A stretch of 38,616 nt of DNA from Candidatus Poribacteria bacterium (GTDB lineage: Bacteria > Poribacteria > WGA-4E > WGA-3G), in the NCBI GenBank assembly GCA_026702755.1, contig JAPPBX010000005.1, forward strand, positions 1 through 38,616, written 5' to 3'. A model generated the notes under the pieces. The model saw only the letters and a program-made list of their open reading frames with translations. It made no database searches and was not told where the DNA came from. This document shows positions 1 through 6,900 of this stretch, in pieces (the stretch's first letter is position 1; each line of letters starts with the position of its first letter). A program made the position numbers and the translations under genes.

Positions 1-705
1 CCCGACCTGATGAGTTCCGACTTCGAGGAGTGGTGCGATTACGTCGCCCGCGATGAGTGTGCACGCTTGCGCGATGATCCCAAGCTTATCGGCTACTTCT
101 ACTGCGATTGCCCGCAGTGGATGCACGCCTCGCCTGCCACGAAATGGCGCGGGTCGTTAGTCGATCCAGATCTACTTGAATCGGAGACAGGACGCCGCGA
201 ACTCTCCACTATTGCTGAACGCTACTATAAGGTCACCCATGACGCTGTCCGCCGCTACGACCCGAACCACCTAATCCTCGGTGACCGCTGGGAGGCAAAC
301 GCTGTGCTGCCCGATGAAGTGGTCCGTGCGGCACTCCGTTACGTCGATGTACTCAGCTTTCAATGTTTTGGGACAGTGGAGAATATCGCTACGAAGATGG
401 GGTACTGGGCGGACTTCGCAGACAAACCTGTTCTGCTGGCTGACGCGGCGGGGTATATACGCGCACACGGTGACACCAACTGGCCCCCGACAGCGGACCG
501 CTTGCACGATACAGATCACTATCGTCGGGTGATGGACGCGTTGTGGGCTATCCGGCAATGTGTTGGATACCACCTATGTGGGGCTTACCTTAGGAACAAC
601 GCGCGCAGGTGCGGATTTCGTGACCACACAAACAATCAGATTAACAAGACAGTGGCTGGTATTCGCGCTGTCAACACCGAAATGCAACGGAGACAAAACC
701 GATAA
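1..705 (+). CDS. Glycoside-hydrolase-like protein, 3' fragment
   Basis: The reading frame is open to the left window edge, so this is the C-terminal 234 residues of a longer gene; the ATG at 10 is probably internal. The sequence looks like the end of a TIM-barrel glycosidase of clan GH-A, similar to agarase-like enzymes. Signs are GYFYCDCPQW, then YDPNHLILGDRWEAN ending an alpha/beta unit, then DVLSFQCF, and a closing GYHLCGAYLRNNARRCGFRD segment that resembles the last barrel strand of such enzymes. The substrate cannot be read from the sequence. The next gene starts 12 nt after the stop and is also a GH-A-type enzyme, so the two are probably co-transcribed and act on related glycans. Family assignment is from motif memory only. 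Confidence 0.55.
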   Translation, partial: PDLMSSDFEEWCDYVARDECARLRDDPKLIGYFYCDCPQWMHASPATKWRGSLVDPDLLESETGRRELSTIAERYYKVTHDAVRRYDPNHLILGDRWEANAVLPDEVVRAALRYVDVLSFQCFGTVENIATKMGYWADFADKPVLLADAAGYIRAHGDTNWPPTADRLHDTDHYRRVMDALWAIRQCVGYHLCGAYLRNNARRCGFRDHTNNQINKTVAGIRAVNTEMQRRQNR

Positions 706-717
706 TGGAAGGTTACA

Positions 718-3144
718 ATGACAAGATACATTTTACCAATAACAATTTTCACGGCTGCTTTTTTCCTAAGTATGGCAGCTACCGTGAATGCACAAAAAAA
801 CTCAGAGGTGAATATGATTGAACGTTGGGGAACATACGAAGTAACCTTGAATGGACCGGACACAGGAAACCCCTTCATTGAGGTTGAATTGACTGCAGAA
901 TTTACACATAATGGTCGGACATTCGAGCCGGATGGGTTCTATGACGGAAATGGCATTTACAAAATCCGTTTCATGCCCGATGAAGCCGGTGAATGGACCT
1001 ACACGACGAAAAGTAACCGTGCTGAACTCGACGGCCAGAGTGGACAGTTTACATGTATCGAACCCTCTGATGGAAACCATGGACCTGTGCAAGTCTATAA
1101 AGATTTCTATTTGCAATACACCGATGGGACACCTTATCACCAATTTGGGACGACTTGCTATGCGTGGGCACATCAAGGGGCAGCAATGGAGGAACAGACG
1201 CTTGAAACCCTCGCCGAGGCACCCTTTAATAAAATGCGGATGTGCATTTTTCCAAAAGATTATGTCTATAACAAAAACGAACCCGTCTATTATCCGTTTG
1301 AAGGGAAACCGATAAAAGATTGGGACTTCACGAGGTTCAATCCTGAATTCTGGCAGCATTTCGAGCAGCGGATACAAGGCTTGTTAGACCTTGGTATTGA
1401 GGCGGACATCATCCTGTTTCATACCTACGACCGATGGGATTTTGAGAATATGGATGCCGAAAGCGATGACCGATACATCCGTTATGCTGTTGCGCGGTTG
1501 GCAGCTTTCCGTAACGTTTGGTGGTCTCTCGCAAATGAATTTGACATCATGCCAGCGAAACAGGAATCCGACTGGGACCGGTTTTTCCAAATTATTCGAG
1601 ATCACGATCCGTATCAGCGTTTACGTGGGATCCACAACTGCAGGCGTTGGTACGATCATAACAAGCCGTGGGTGACACATACGAGCATTCAGACATCTAA
1701 CATGGCACAGGGCATCCGCTATCGCACGCAATACGGAAAACCTGTTATCTATGACGAGTGCCGCTATGAGGGCGACATTCCGCAAGGTTGGGGAAACATC
1801 ACAGCAGAAGAAATGGTTCAAAAGTTCTGGGCAGGCACCATTTCTGGCTGCTACGTTGGACACGGAGAAACATACAAACATCCTGAAGACCTCCTCTGGT
1901 GGGCAAAAGGTGGTGTGCTGCGGGGTGAGAGTCCGCCGAGAATTGCGTTTCTCAAAGCGTTCATGGCTGGCGCACCCGCTTTTGATACGCTTGCGCCGAT
2001 CGGCGATGACAAGGGACGGTATATCCTCACGAAACATGGAGAATACTACCTGACTTACACAACCGAACCGCAGACGATGACCCTGGACTTGAAGGGCGAA
2101 CAGCCCTATAAAATCGATCGTGTGGATACGTGGAACATGAAAGTTATCCCAGTCGGCACGGCGCAACCAGGGGAATATACCTTCGCTGCACCAGATGGTG
2201 GTTCTGCCTATCGCTTTACACCGTACGCACCGGGTGAGAAACTTCGTCCGGAGGCGAAAGCGTCCGCCGATGTGCTTCAAGGCAACGCACCGCTTACAGT
2301 GGATTTCTCAGCGGCAGGGGATCTGATACACCATTGGAGTTTCGGAGACGGGACAACGTCCACTGAATCGAATCCGACGCACGTTTACGAAAGCCTTGGT
2401 CAATACGTTGCAACGCTCACGGTGATGAACGAGGAGGGCGACACCTCAACGACATCCCTTGCAATCCATGTATCACCGGCGGCACCGGCTGACATTGGAA
2501 CGCACACGGAATTTCCCGGTTCACGCGATGGACTCGTGTTTCTTTGGCATGGTACACTTGGGGACAGTGGGGAAATTGAATCTCGCGGCGATGCGAAAAT
2601 CGGTGAAGATGGACAGATGGATTTGACCGGCGGGGCATTTCTTACTAAGGGTGTAAATGAGGCACTTCTTGCAGCATGTCAGGCGAGCAATCAATTGACG
2701 CTTGAGTGTCTGGTTACGACGAACAATCTGGATCAGGATGGTCCCGCACGGATTATCTCTTTCTCAAACGACATTACCCATCGCAACTTTACCTTCGGGC
2801 AGGATGGCAGTCGTTTTGCTGTGAGGATCCGCACACCTCGGACCGGGACGAATGCCACAGGCAGTGAGTTTTCTTTCGGTAAGATTGAGGTCCGGAAACC
2901 GATACACCTTATCGTTAGTTATTTTGATGGAAACGTCTACTGTTATATTGATGGTGAACTCGTCTACGTTAGCAACGGCACGCAGGGAGATTTCAGCAAT
3001 TGGGAGCTCTATCCATTGCTCTTCGGTGATGAAGCGAGTGGTGGTCGAAATTGGGAAGGCAAGTTAAGCCGTGTTGCGATTTACAGTCGATTTGTCGGCG
3101 TAGAAGAGGCAGCACATAAGTTTAAGTTGGTTCAGGGTGAATAG
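718..3144 (+). CDS. Secreted DUF5060/DUF4038-type glycosidase with PKD and LamG-like domains
   Basis: This 808-residue exported enzyme has a signal peptide at residues 1-25 ending at ATVNA-Q. A DUF5060-type beta-sandwich follows at about 35-105 (ERWGTYEV to GEWTYTTKSN), then a GH-A-type (apiosidase-like) barrel at about 125-440. The likely acid/base is E274 in WWSLANEFD and the likely nucleophile is E347 in VIYDECRYEG. A beta-sandwich tail runs to about 505. Residues about 510-590 are a PKD domain (HHWSFGDGTTS motif) and about 600-805 a concanavalin/LamG-like domain ending in GKLSRVAIYSR. The start has GGAAGG 6 nt upstream. The add-on domains suggest binding to an extracellular polysaccharide; the substrate is unknown. 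It follows the preceding glycosidase fragment by 12 nt. Confidence 0.8.
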   Translation: MTRYILPITIFTAAFFLSMAATVNAQKNSEVNMIERWGTYEVTLNGPDTGNPFIEVELTAEFTHNGRTFEPDGFYDGNGIYKIRFMPDEAGEWTYTTKSNRAELDGQSGQFTCIEPSDGNHGPVQVYKDFYLQYTDGTPYHQFGTTCYAWAHQGAAMEEQTLETLAEAPFNKMRMCIFPKDYVYNKNEPVYYPFEGKPIKDWDFTRFNPEFWQHFEQRIQGLLDLGIEADIILFHTYDRWDFENMDAESDDRYIRYAVARLAAFRNVWWSLANEFDIMPAKQESDWDRFFQIIRDHDPYQRLRGIHNCRRWYDHNKPWVTHTSIQTSNMAQGIRYRTQYGKPVIYDECRYEGDIPQGWGNITAEEMVQKFWAGTISGCYVGHGETYKHPEDLLWWAKGGVLRGESPPRIAFLKAFMAGAPAFDTLAPIGDDKGRYILTKHGEYYLTYTTEPQTMTLDLKGEQPYKIDRVDTWNMKVIPVGTAQPGEYTFAAPDGGSAYRFTPYAPGEKLRPEAKASADVLQGNAPLTVDFSAAGDLIHHWSFGDGTTSTESNPTHVYESLGQYVATLTVMNEEGDTSTTSLAIHVSPAAPADIGTHTEFPGSRDGLVFLWHGTLGDSGEIESRGDAKIGEDGQMDLTGGAFLTKGVNEALLAACQASNQLTLECLVTTNNLDQDGPARIISFSNDITHRNFTFGQDGSRFAVRIRTPRTGTNATGSEFSFGKIEVRKPIHLIVSYFDGNVYCYIDGELVYVSNGTQGDFSNWELYPLLFGDEASGGRNWEGKLSRVAIYSRFVGVEEAAHKFKLVQGE

Positions 3145-3161
3145 AGATTCACATACTATTC

Positions 3162-3186
3162 CTGGCGAGGTTTGAAACCTCGCCAG
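3162..3186. repeat. 25-nt perfect palindrome, copy 1
   Basis: Perfect inverted repeat with 12-nt arms CTGGCGAGGTTT and AAACCTCGCCAG around one central G, lying between the convergent glycosidase and dprA genes. An identical copy lies at 33221-33245. It could act as a bidirectional terminator, but no T-run follows on either strand, so an interspersed REP-like element fits better. Confidence 0.85.
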
Positions 3187-3225
3187 TGATAAGTTACGAA
3201 ACCCAATTAAGATGTCTTGAAATCT

Positions 3226-4188
3226 TCAAAAGAGTGGCAACTGTGCATCCGAATTCTGATTTGCAGTTGGCTTAGACTCCACTGTCTTGACAAAGATACG
3301 TTCGACAATTTCTTCTGCGCCATTGGTGGGATTGAGGCTATACCCTCCTAACGCAATTAAGTCGGCATTGCCTTTTGGGGCACTGTCAAGGTAGCCCGGA
3401 TTAACAACAAAAAGTGGTAGATTTAGATCAAGTGCCGTTTTCGCAGTATTAAAGGTTCCGCTCATTTTGCCTTGTGCGTCTCGCTCAGGTCCCGATTCAA
3501 TAACGATGACTGCTTTAGAGAGGGCACACACAAGTTGATTTCGCGCCATTGCATTCCATGCCTGCCACGTGGTATCTGGGTCAAATTGTGAAACCGTAAG
3601 TACATTTTGATTCCAATTGAATTTTTTGAACGCACTTTTTCGACGTAGGCACTTGATGCCGTTTGAAAGTACGAGTGTTGTCGTTCCGCCTGCTTCTAAC
3701 GCACCCAAGTGTGCCTCTGAGTCAACACCTTTGGCATATCCCGATACGATATTTATGCTCTCACCTACAAGTTCACTAGCCAGATTTCTCGTAATGCGAA
3801 TCCCTATATCCGATACATCCCGCGCCCCAACAATCGTGACGCTATCTGACCTAAGGCATTTTTGCTGTCCTTGGACAAACAGAATTGGAGCAATTTCAAG
3901 GATCTGTGGTGGGAAATTGGGGTGTCCGGGATAGATAATACCGATTTCCTGCTTTTTGAGTTGCTCGTACGCTGCGGATACCTTTTCTCTATCCTCTTCA
4001 CGAATTTTTCCCATAAGGATTTTCGCTAATTCTGGAGACTGCTCCGAGAGATCGCTTCGGTTGAGTGATAACATTTCTGGGTTTAGGTTTTCTGCTTCCA
4101 AAATTTTGGCAATAGAGACCAGATGTTTGGGCCCGATGCCTCGTGTCCTAAAGAGCTGGAACCAGAAATAACCGCTGTCAATGCTCAT
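3226..4188 (-). CDS. dprA: DprA/Smf-family DNA-processing protein
   Basis: DprA binds single-stranded DNA and loads RecA during DNA uptake. This 320-residue protein has an N-terminal helical region (FRTRGIGPKHL) and a short HPNFPPQIL linker typical of the family. The Rossmann-type SMF domain carries IVGARDVSDIG, SGYAKGVDSEAHLGALEAGGTTTLVL, a MARNQLVCALS segment in place of the usual RNR motif, and SGTFNTAKTAL. No C-terminal winged helix is visible. I chose the start at 4188 rather than 4242 because GGAAAGGAG sits just upstream of MSIDSGYF and a candidate promoter (4214-4242) would lie inside the longer version. The divergence from housekeeping DprA, next to a toxin-antitoxin pair, leaves a defence-type role open, but that is speculation. 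Confidence 0.8.
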   Translation of the reverse strand: MSIDSGYFWFQLFRTRGIGPKHLVSIAKILEAENLNPEMLSLNRSDLSEQSPELAKILMGKIREEDREKVSAAYEQLKKQEIGIIYPGHPNFPPQILEIAPILFVQGQQKCLRSDSVTIVGARDVSDIGIRITRNLASELVGESINIVSGYAKGVDSEAHLGALEAGGTTTLVLSNGIKCLRRKSAFKKFNWNQNVLTVSQFDPDTTWQAWNAMARNQLVCALSKAVIVIESGPERDAQGKMSGTFNTAKTALDLNLPLFVVNPGYLDSAPKGNADLIALGGYSLNPTNGAEEIVERIFVKTVESKPTANQNSDAQLPLF

Positions 4189-4213
4189 TTTTCTCTCCTT
4201 TCCTTCGGCAGTA

Positions 4214-4242
4214 AGTCTATCATGTTTTGTGACACGAAGCAA
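4214..4242 (-). promoter_or_regulatory. Candidate sigma70 promoter for dprA
   Basis: Read on the minus strand: TTGCTT (4237-4242), 17 nt spacer, TAGACT (4214-4219). Match to consensus is modest. The position is right for a start at 4188. Confidence 0.35.
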
Positions 4243-4288
4243 CCGAATTTCACAGTGCTAAGATCACGTGAATTCAACGCTTCTGTAT

Positions 4289-4317
4289 TGGACATCAATT
4301 GGGTTTTATGCTATACT
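4289..4317 (+). promoter_or_regulatory. Candidate sigma70 promoter for the toxin-antitoxin operon
   Basis: TGGACA (4289-4294), 17 nt spacer, TATACT (4312-4317), each five of six matches to consensus. It lies 35 nt before the ATG at 4352 and argues against an earlier start at 4268. Confidence 0.55.
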
Positions 4318-4351
4318 TAACACCAAGATTGTAAAGCACACGGAGAGAATC

Positions 4352-5047
4352 ATGCCGAACATTACGGAGATGAACCGGACCGAATTCCGAGAGTTGCTCC
4401 ATACCCTTGTCAACGAGGAGTTGTTCAAATCGCGGGAACGGCTTGCTGCACTACTTGCTAAGGATAGTCCCCAAGTGGAATTGGAGGCGGAATTTTTTCA
4501 TTTTCACGGTGACTACGTGGATTTCGCCTTTTGGTTGGAGAATTACGAGGAAGATCCGCTTGAGGGACTCACCCCTGATACACCGCTCGCCAAAAAACTC
4601 AAGCGACAACGGGAATATGTCCTCGCCAACCGGAAAACAACACTCAAAGAGCGTAACTTCAGACGGATGGGGGTTTACCTAAATAGTGATCCGATGCCAG
4701 AGAAGAAAATCGTCGAGTTGCCACCGGACGAATACCGAAATCTGCTCCGCTCCCTTGTCGCCGAAGAGCTGTTCCCGGTACGGGTGCGGCTTGTCGCGCT
4801 GCTTAAGCAGAATCCAACAGATCAGGAATTAGACCTTGCATTTCGGGAACTTTACGTCGCTTATGAACTTTTGGAAGTCGCCTTTGAGGACTACCACTAC
4901 GATCCGGACGAAGGTTTGGAGTTGAGGCCAGAGGTTGCAGAGAGGATTGATCAAAGCATAGCAGAGATTGAAGCAGGAACAGCAGAAACGTTTACGCTTG
5001 AGGAGGTTGCTAAAAAGTTCGGGGTGAAATTGAAATGTACACGTTAG
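4352..5047 (+). CDS. Antitoxin-like protein with whole-domain internal duplication
   Basis: Protein of 231 residues encoded directly before, and overlapping by 13 nt, a RelE/ParE-type toxin, so it is probably the cognate antitoxin. It consists of two homologous units of about 100 residues. Unit 1 (about 8-108) contains FRELLHTLVNEELFKSRERLAAL and ends NFRRMGV. Unit 2 (about 127-226) contains YRNLLRSLVAEELFPVRVRLVAL and ends TLEEVAKKFGV. The end of unit 2 looks like the usual toxin-binding tail of RelB/ParD-type antitoxins (AEIEAG then a TLEEV helix). No obvious ribbon-helix-helix or AbrB DNA-binding domain is seen. The ATG at 4352 follows GGAGAG and the promoter at 4289-4317; a longer frame from 4268 would start upstream of that promoter. 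The function is inferred mainly from context. Confidence 0.6.
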   Translation: MPNITEMNRTEFRELLHTLVNEELFKSRERLAALLAKDSPQVELEAEFFHFHGDYVDFAFWLENYEEDPLEGLTPDTPLAKKLKRQREYVLANRKTTLKERNFRRMGVYLNSDPMPEKKIVELPPDEYRNLLRSLVAEELFPVRVRLVALLKQNPTDQELDLAFRELYVAYELLEVAFEDYHYDPDEGLELRPEVAERIDQSIAEIEAGTAETFTLEEVAKKFGVKLKCTR

Positions 5048-5292
5048 TGCTAAGATCCCGGGCGATATCGGATATGCAGCGTTTGCATCCCACAATTCGG
5101 GCAAGAGTACTCGACAAACTGGAAAATTTATGTGCAAATTGGACTGAACACCCGAAAAAAGCATTGAAAGGTATACACAGAGGTAAATTCAGTTTAACAG
5201 TTGCCAAAGATTACCGAGTACTGTATTCCTTCAATGCAAGTACCCAAGAGGTTTTTGTGCATGAAGTTGGACACCGGAGGGATGTCTATTAA
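5035..5292 (+). CDS. RelE/ParE-family toxin
   Basis: An 85-residue basic protein with the pattern of the RelE/ParE toxin fold. MYTLVLRSRAISDMQRL forms strand 1 and helix 1, RARVLDKLENLCANWTEHPKKALKGIHRGKFSL follows, and VAKDYRVLYSFNASTQEVFVHEVGHRRDVY closes with the typical YRVLY and VGHRRDVY strands. RelE toxins cleave mRNA on the ribosome and ParE toxins inhibit gyrase; the sequence does not separate the two. Its start lies 13 nt inside the preceding antitoxin gene, so translation is probably coupled. It converges on the amidohydrolase gene with a 36-nt gap in which I see no feature. Confidence 0.85.
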   Translation: MYTLVLRSRAISDMQRLHPTIRARVLDKLENLCANWTEHPKKALKGIHRGKFSLTVAKDYRVLYSFNASTQEVFVHEVGHRRDVY

Positions 5293-5328
5293 TCCTGGAT
5301 TTGCGGAATTAAACGTTTCTGGGCTTCT

Positions 5329-6354
5329 TCAAGCATCTATCCGATACACACGAGTAGCGGTGTCGTGGAACAGGGCAGCGCGCTCGTCATCTGAGTAGCC
5401 TGTTGATAAGCGTTTGAAGGCATTATACATCACGTTGTAGGAGAACGAGACTTTATCAACCGGGAAGTTGCTTTCAAACATACAACGTTCTGGACCGAAC
5501 TGCTCAATACAGTAATTCATGAAGGGTGCTATAGCTTCCGCTAACTCTTCGGAACCGATCGGTTTTTCCCGCTCGTGCCAATCAAACCCGGTGCGTGGCA
5601 TCCCGATGCCTCCGAGCTTCATGTGAATGTTCGGACAAGCCGCGACTGCGGCAATACCCTCCCGCCAAGCCTCCAATACTTCATCATCTCTACCACCATA
5701 GGGACCGACCCGTAGCAAGCCTCCAATATGGTTTGAGATAATCGTCAAATCGGGTACGGCTTTCGCGAAATCGGCGAGTTCTGGGAGTTGTGGTGCGTAC
5801 ATCCACGCCTCAAAAGACATCCCCATGCGCGCCAGCACCCTTGCTCCTGCCCGGAAGTCCTCACGAGCGAGTTGTCCCTCGTTTCTGTAGGCAGAAGTTC
5901 CTGCTATCTCTGGATGCGGATCCCACGTAACGGAATGACGGATCCCACGAAATCGGTTTGGGCTTGCTGCTTGTAAGGCTTCCAGCACAGGTTCAACGCG
6001 TTCACCTAAATTCAGGTTCGCATGCCCGACGATTGCAGCGGCTGCACGACTCGTTCCGTATAAACCGCTTGCACTTGCAGCTGCTAACCCCTGCACGAAT
6101 TCGACCTCACCGACGGGACGCATCTCTTCCGGTCCATCGGCGCGGTACATTGCTCTCGCCTCAACAAACACAGTGGAACGCACGTTATGTCCACTATCAA
6201 TGTCTGCCATCAACTCGTGAAGCAGATACCGTTGGTAAGGGATACGCTCAGTTCGGAAATCCCAAAAATGGTGGTGCGGGTCGCAGATCGGTATCTCCGG
6301 TTCTAACGTCGGTTCCTCAGTTAAAGCGAGCCAGTCGTTGTCTCCATAAGGCAT
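5329..6354 (-). CDS. Amidohydrolase 2 family protein
   Basis: This 341-residue protein belongs to the metal-dependent amidohydrolase family PF04909 (TIM barrel), whose members hydrolyse or decarboxylate small cyclic or carboxylic compounds such as lactones. Evidence is an early metal-binding DPHHHFWD (H27-H29), FRGIRHSVTWDP after the third strand, a histidine in ISNHIGG, and a terminal MFESNFPVDK segment typical of this family. No signal peptide is visible, so it is probably cytoplasmic. GGAG lies 8 nt upstream of the ATG at 6354. The substrate is not predictable; related lactonases act in sugar breakdown. It stands alone on the minus strand with its own upstream region. Confidence 0.8.
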   Translation of the reverse strand: MPYGDNDWLALTEEPTLEPEIPICDPHHHFWDFRTERIPYQRYLLHELMADIDSGHNVRSTVFVEARAMYRADGPEEMRPVGEVEFVQGLAAASASGLYGTSRAAAAIVGHANLNLGERVEPVLEALQAASPNRFRGIRHSVTWDPHPEIAGTSAYRNEGQLAREDFRAGARVLARMGMSFEAWMYAPQLPELADFAKAVPDLTIISNHIGGLLRVGPYGGRDDEVLEAWREGIAAVAACPNIHMKLGGIGMPRTGFDWHEREKPIGSEELAEAIAPFMNYCIEQFGPERCMFESNFPVDKVSFSYNVMYNAFKRLSTGYSDDERAALFHDTATRVYRIDA

Positions 6355-6470
6355 AGAAATTTCTCCATCTTTATAGGTTTCAAATTGTTTGTTCTATCTC
6401 TTAGCGTCAGTTTGATTAAACATTTCGGATGTGTTGCAAACTCTATTTGCACACCCCACAGGCAAGGATT

Positions 6471-6527
6471 GTAGCACAAACTTTGCGTGTGTGGCACAGC
6501 CGACGCAAACTGGAAAGTTTGCGCTAC
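6471..6527. repeat. Imperfect inverted repeat element with nested hairpin
   Basis: Outer arms GTAGCACAAACTTT (6471-6484) and AAAGTTTGCGCTAC (6514-6527) pair at 13 of 14 positions. Inside the right part lies a perfect 8-bp hairpin, CGCAAACT (6504-6511) with AGTTTGCG (6516-6523) and loop GGAA. This has the look of a small palindromic interspersed element. Confidence 0.6.
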
Positions 6528-6807
6528 ATTTATTCTTAGCGTCCACTGTAGGGGATCAGGGCATTTTTGTCAACACCTTTTGATGCCTCAAAGACTTAAG
6601 TGAATTCTGAGCGTGGGAGGCAGTATTACACCAGTAAACTTTTTTAAGGGATACACCGCTGATATGCGTCACATAAGAGAAAAGAAAGCTTGAGAGTGCA
6701 TCTAAAGTTGTGAAGTGCCTAAAGTTATTGCGATGAAAGAATGTTTTTGCAACTTTACAGAACTGTAGGAGACTTTAGGGATTTTGAAACTTTCCGATAC
6801 GGTTTTC

Positions 6808-6836
6808 TTGCGTATGAAGTGTTTCTGTGGCATAAT
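6808..6836 (+). promoter_or_regulatory. Candidate sigma70 promoter for the propeller gene
   Basis: TTGCGT (6808-6813), 17 nt spacer, CATAAT (6831-6836). It lies 65-71 nt before the possible starts of the propeller gene. Confidence 0.6.
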
Positions 6837-6900
6837 AGATACAAGGTGACGAAAGGCAGTCTTCAGATTCCGAGACGCGAACTTAAATAAAGGGGAGACG

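Larger units (their letters stand above)
6355..6900. other. 546-nt intergenic region between divergent genes
   Basis: No credible gene found. It contains a repeat hairpin (6471-6527) and a good plus-strand promoter (6808-6836). The parts at 6528-6800 show no further feature that I can support. Confidence 0.6.

Noticed and set aside
1621-2280. Minus-strand open frame of 219 codons opposite the DUF5060 glycosidase
   Set aside because: The plus-strand frame carries recognisable domains throughout; the opposite frame shows no motif and is a composition shadow.
3162-3186. Intrinsic terminator
   Set aside because: The stem is strong, but no T-run follows on either strand, and an identical copy sits inside a MITE-like element.
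4189-4242. Longer N-terminus for the DprA-type protein starting at 4242
   Set aside because: A strong ribosome-binding site precedes 4188 and a candidate promoter would lie within the extension.
4268-4351. Longer N-terminus for the antitoxin starting at 4268
   Set aside because: It begins upstream of a good promoter (4289-4317), and the ATG at 4352 has GGAGAG just before it.
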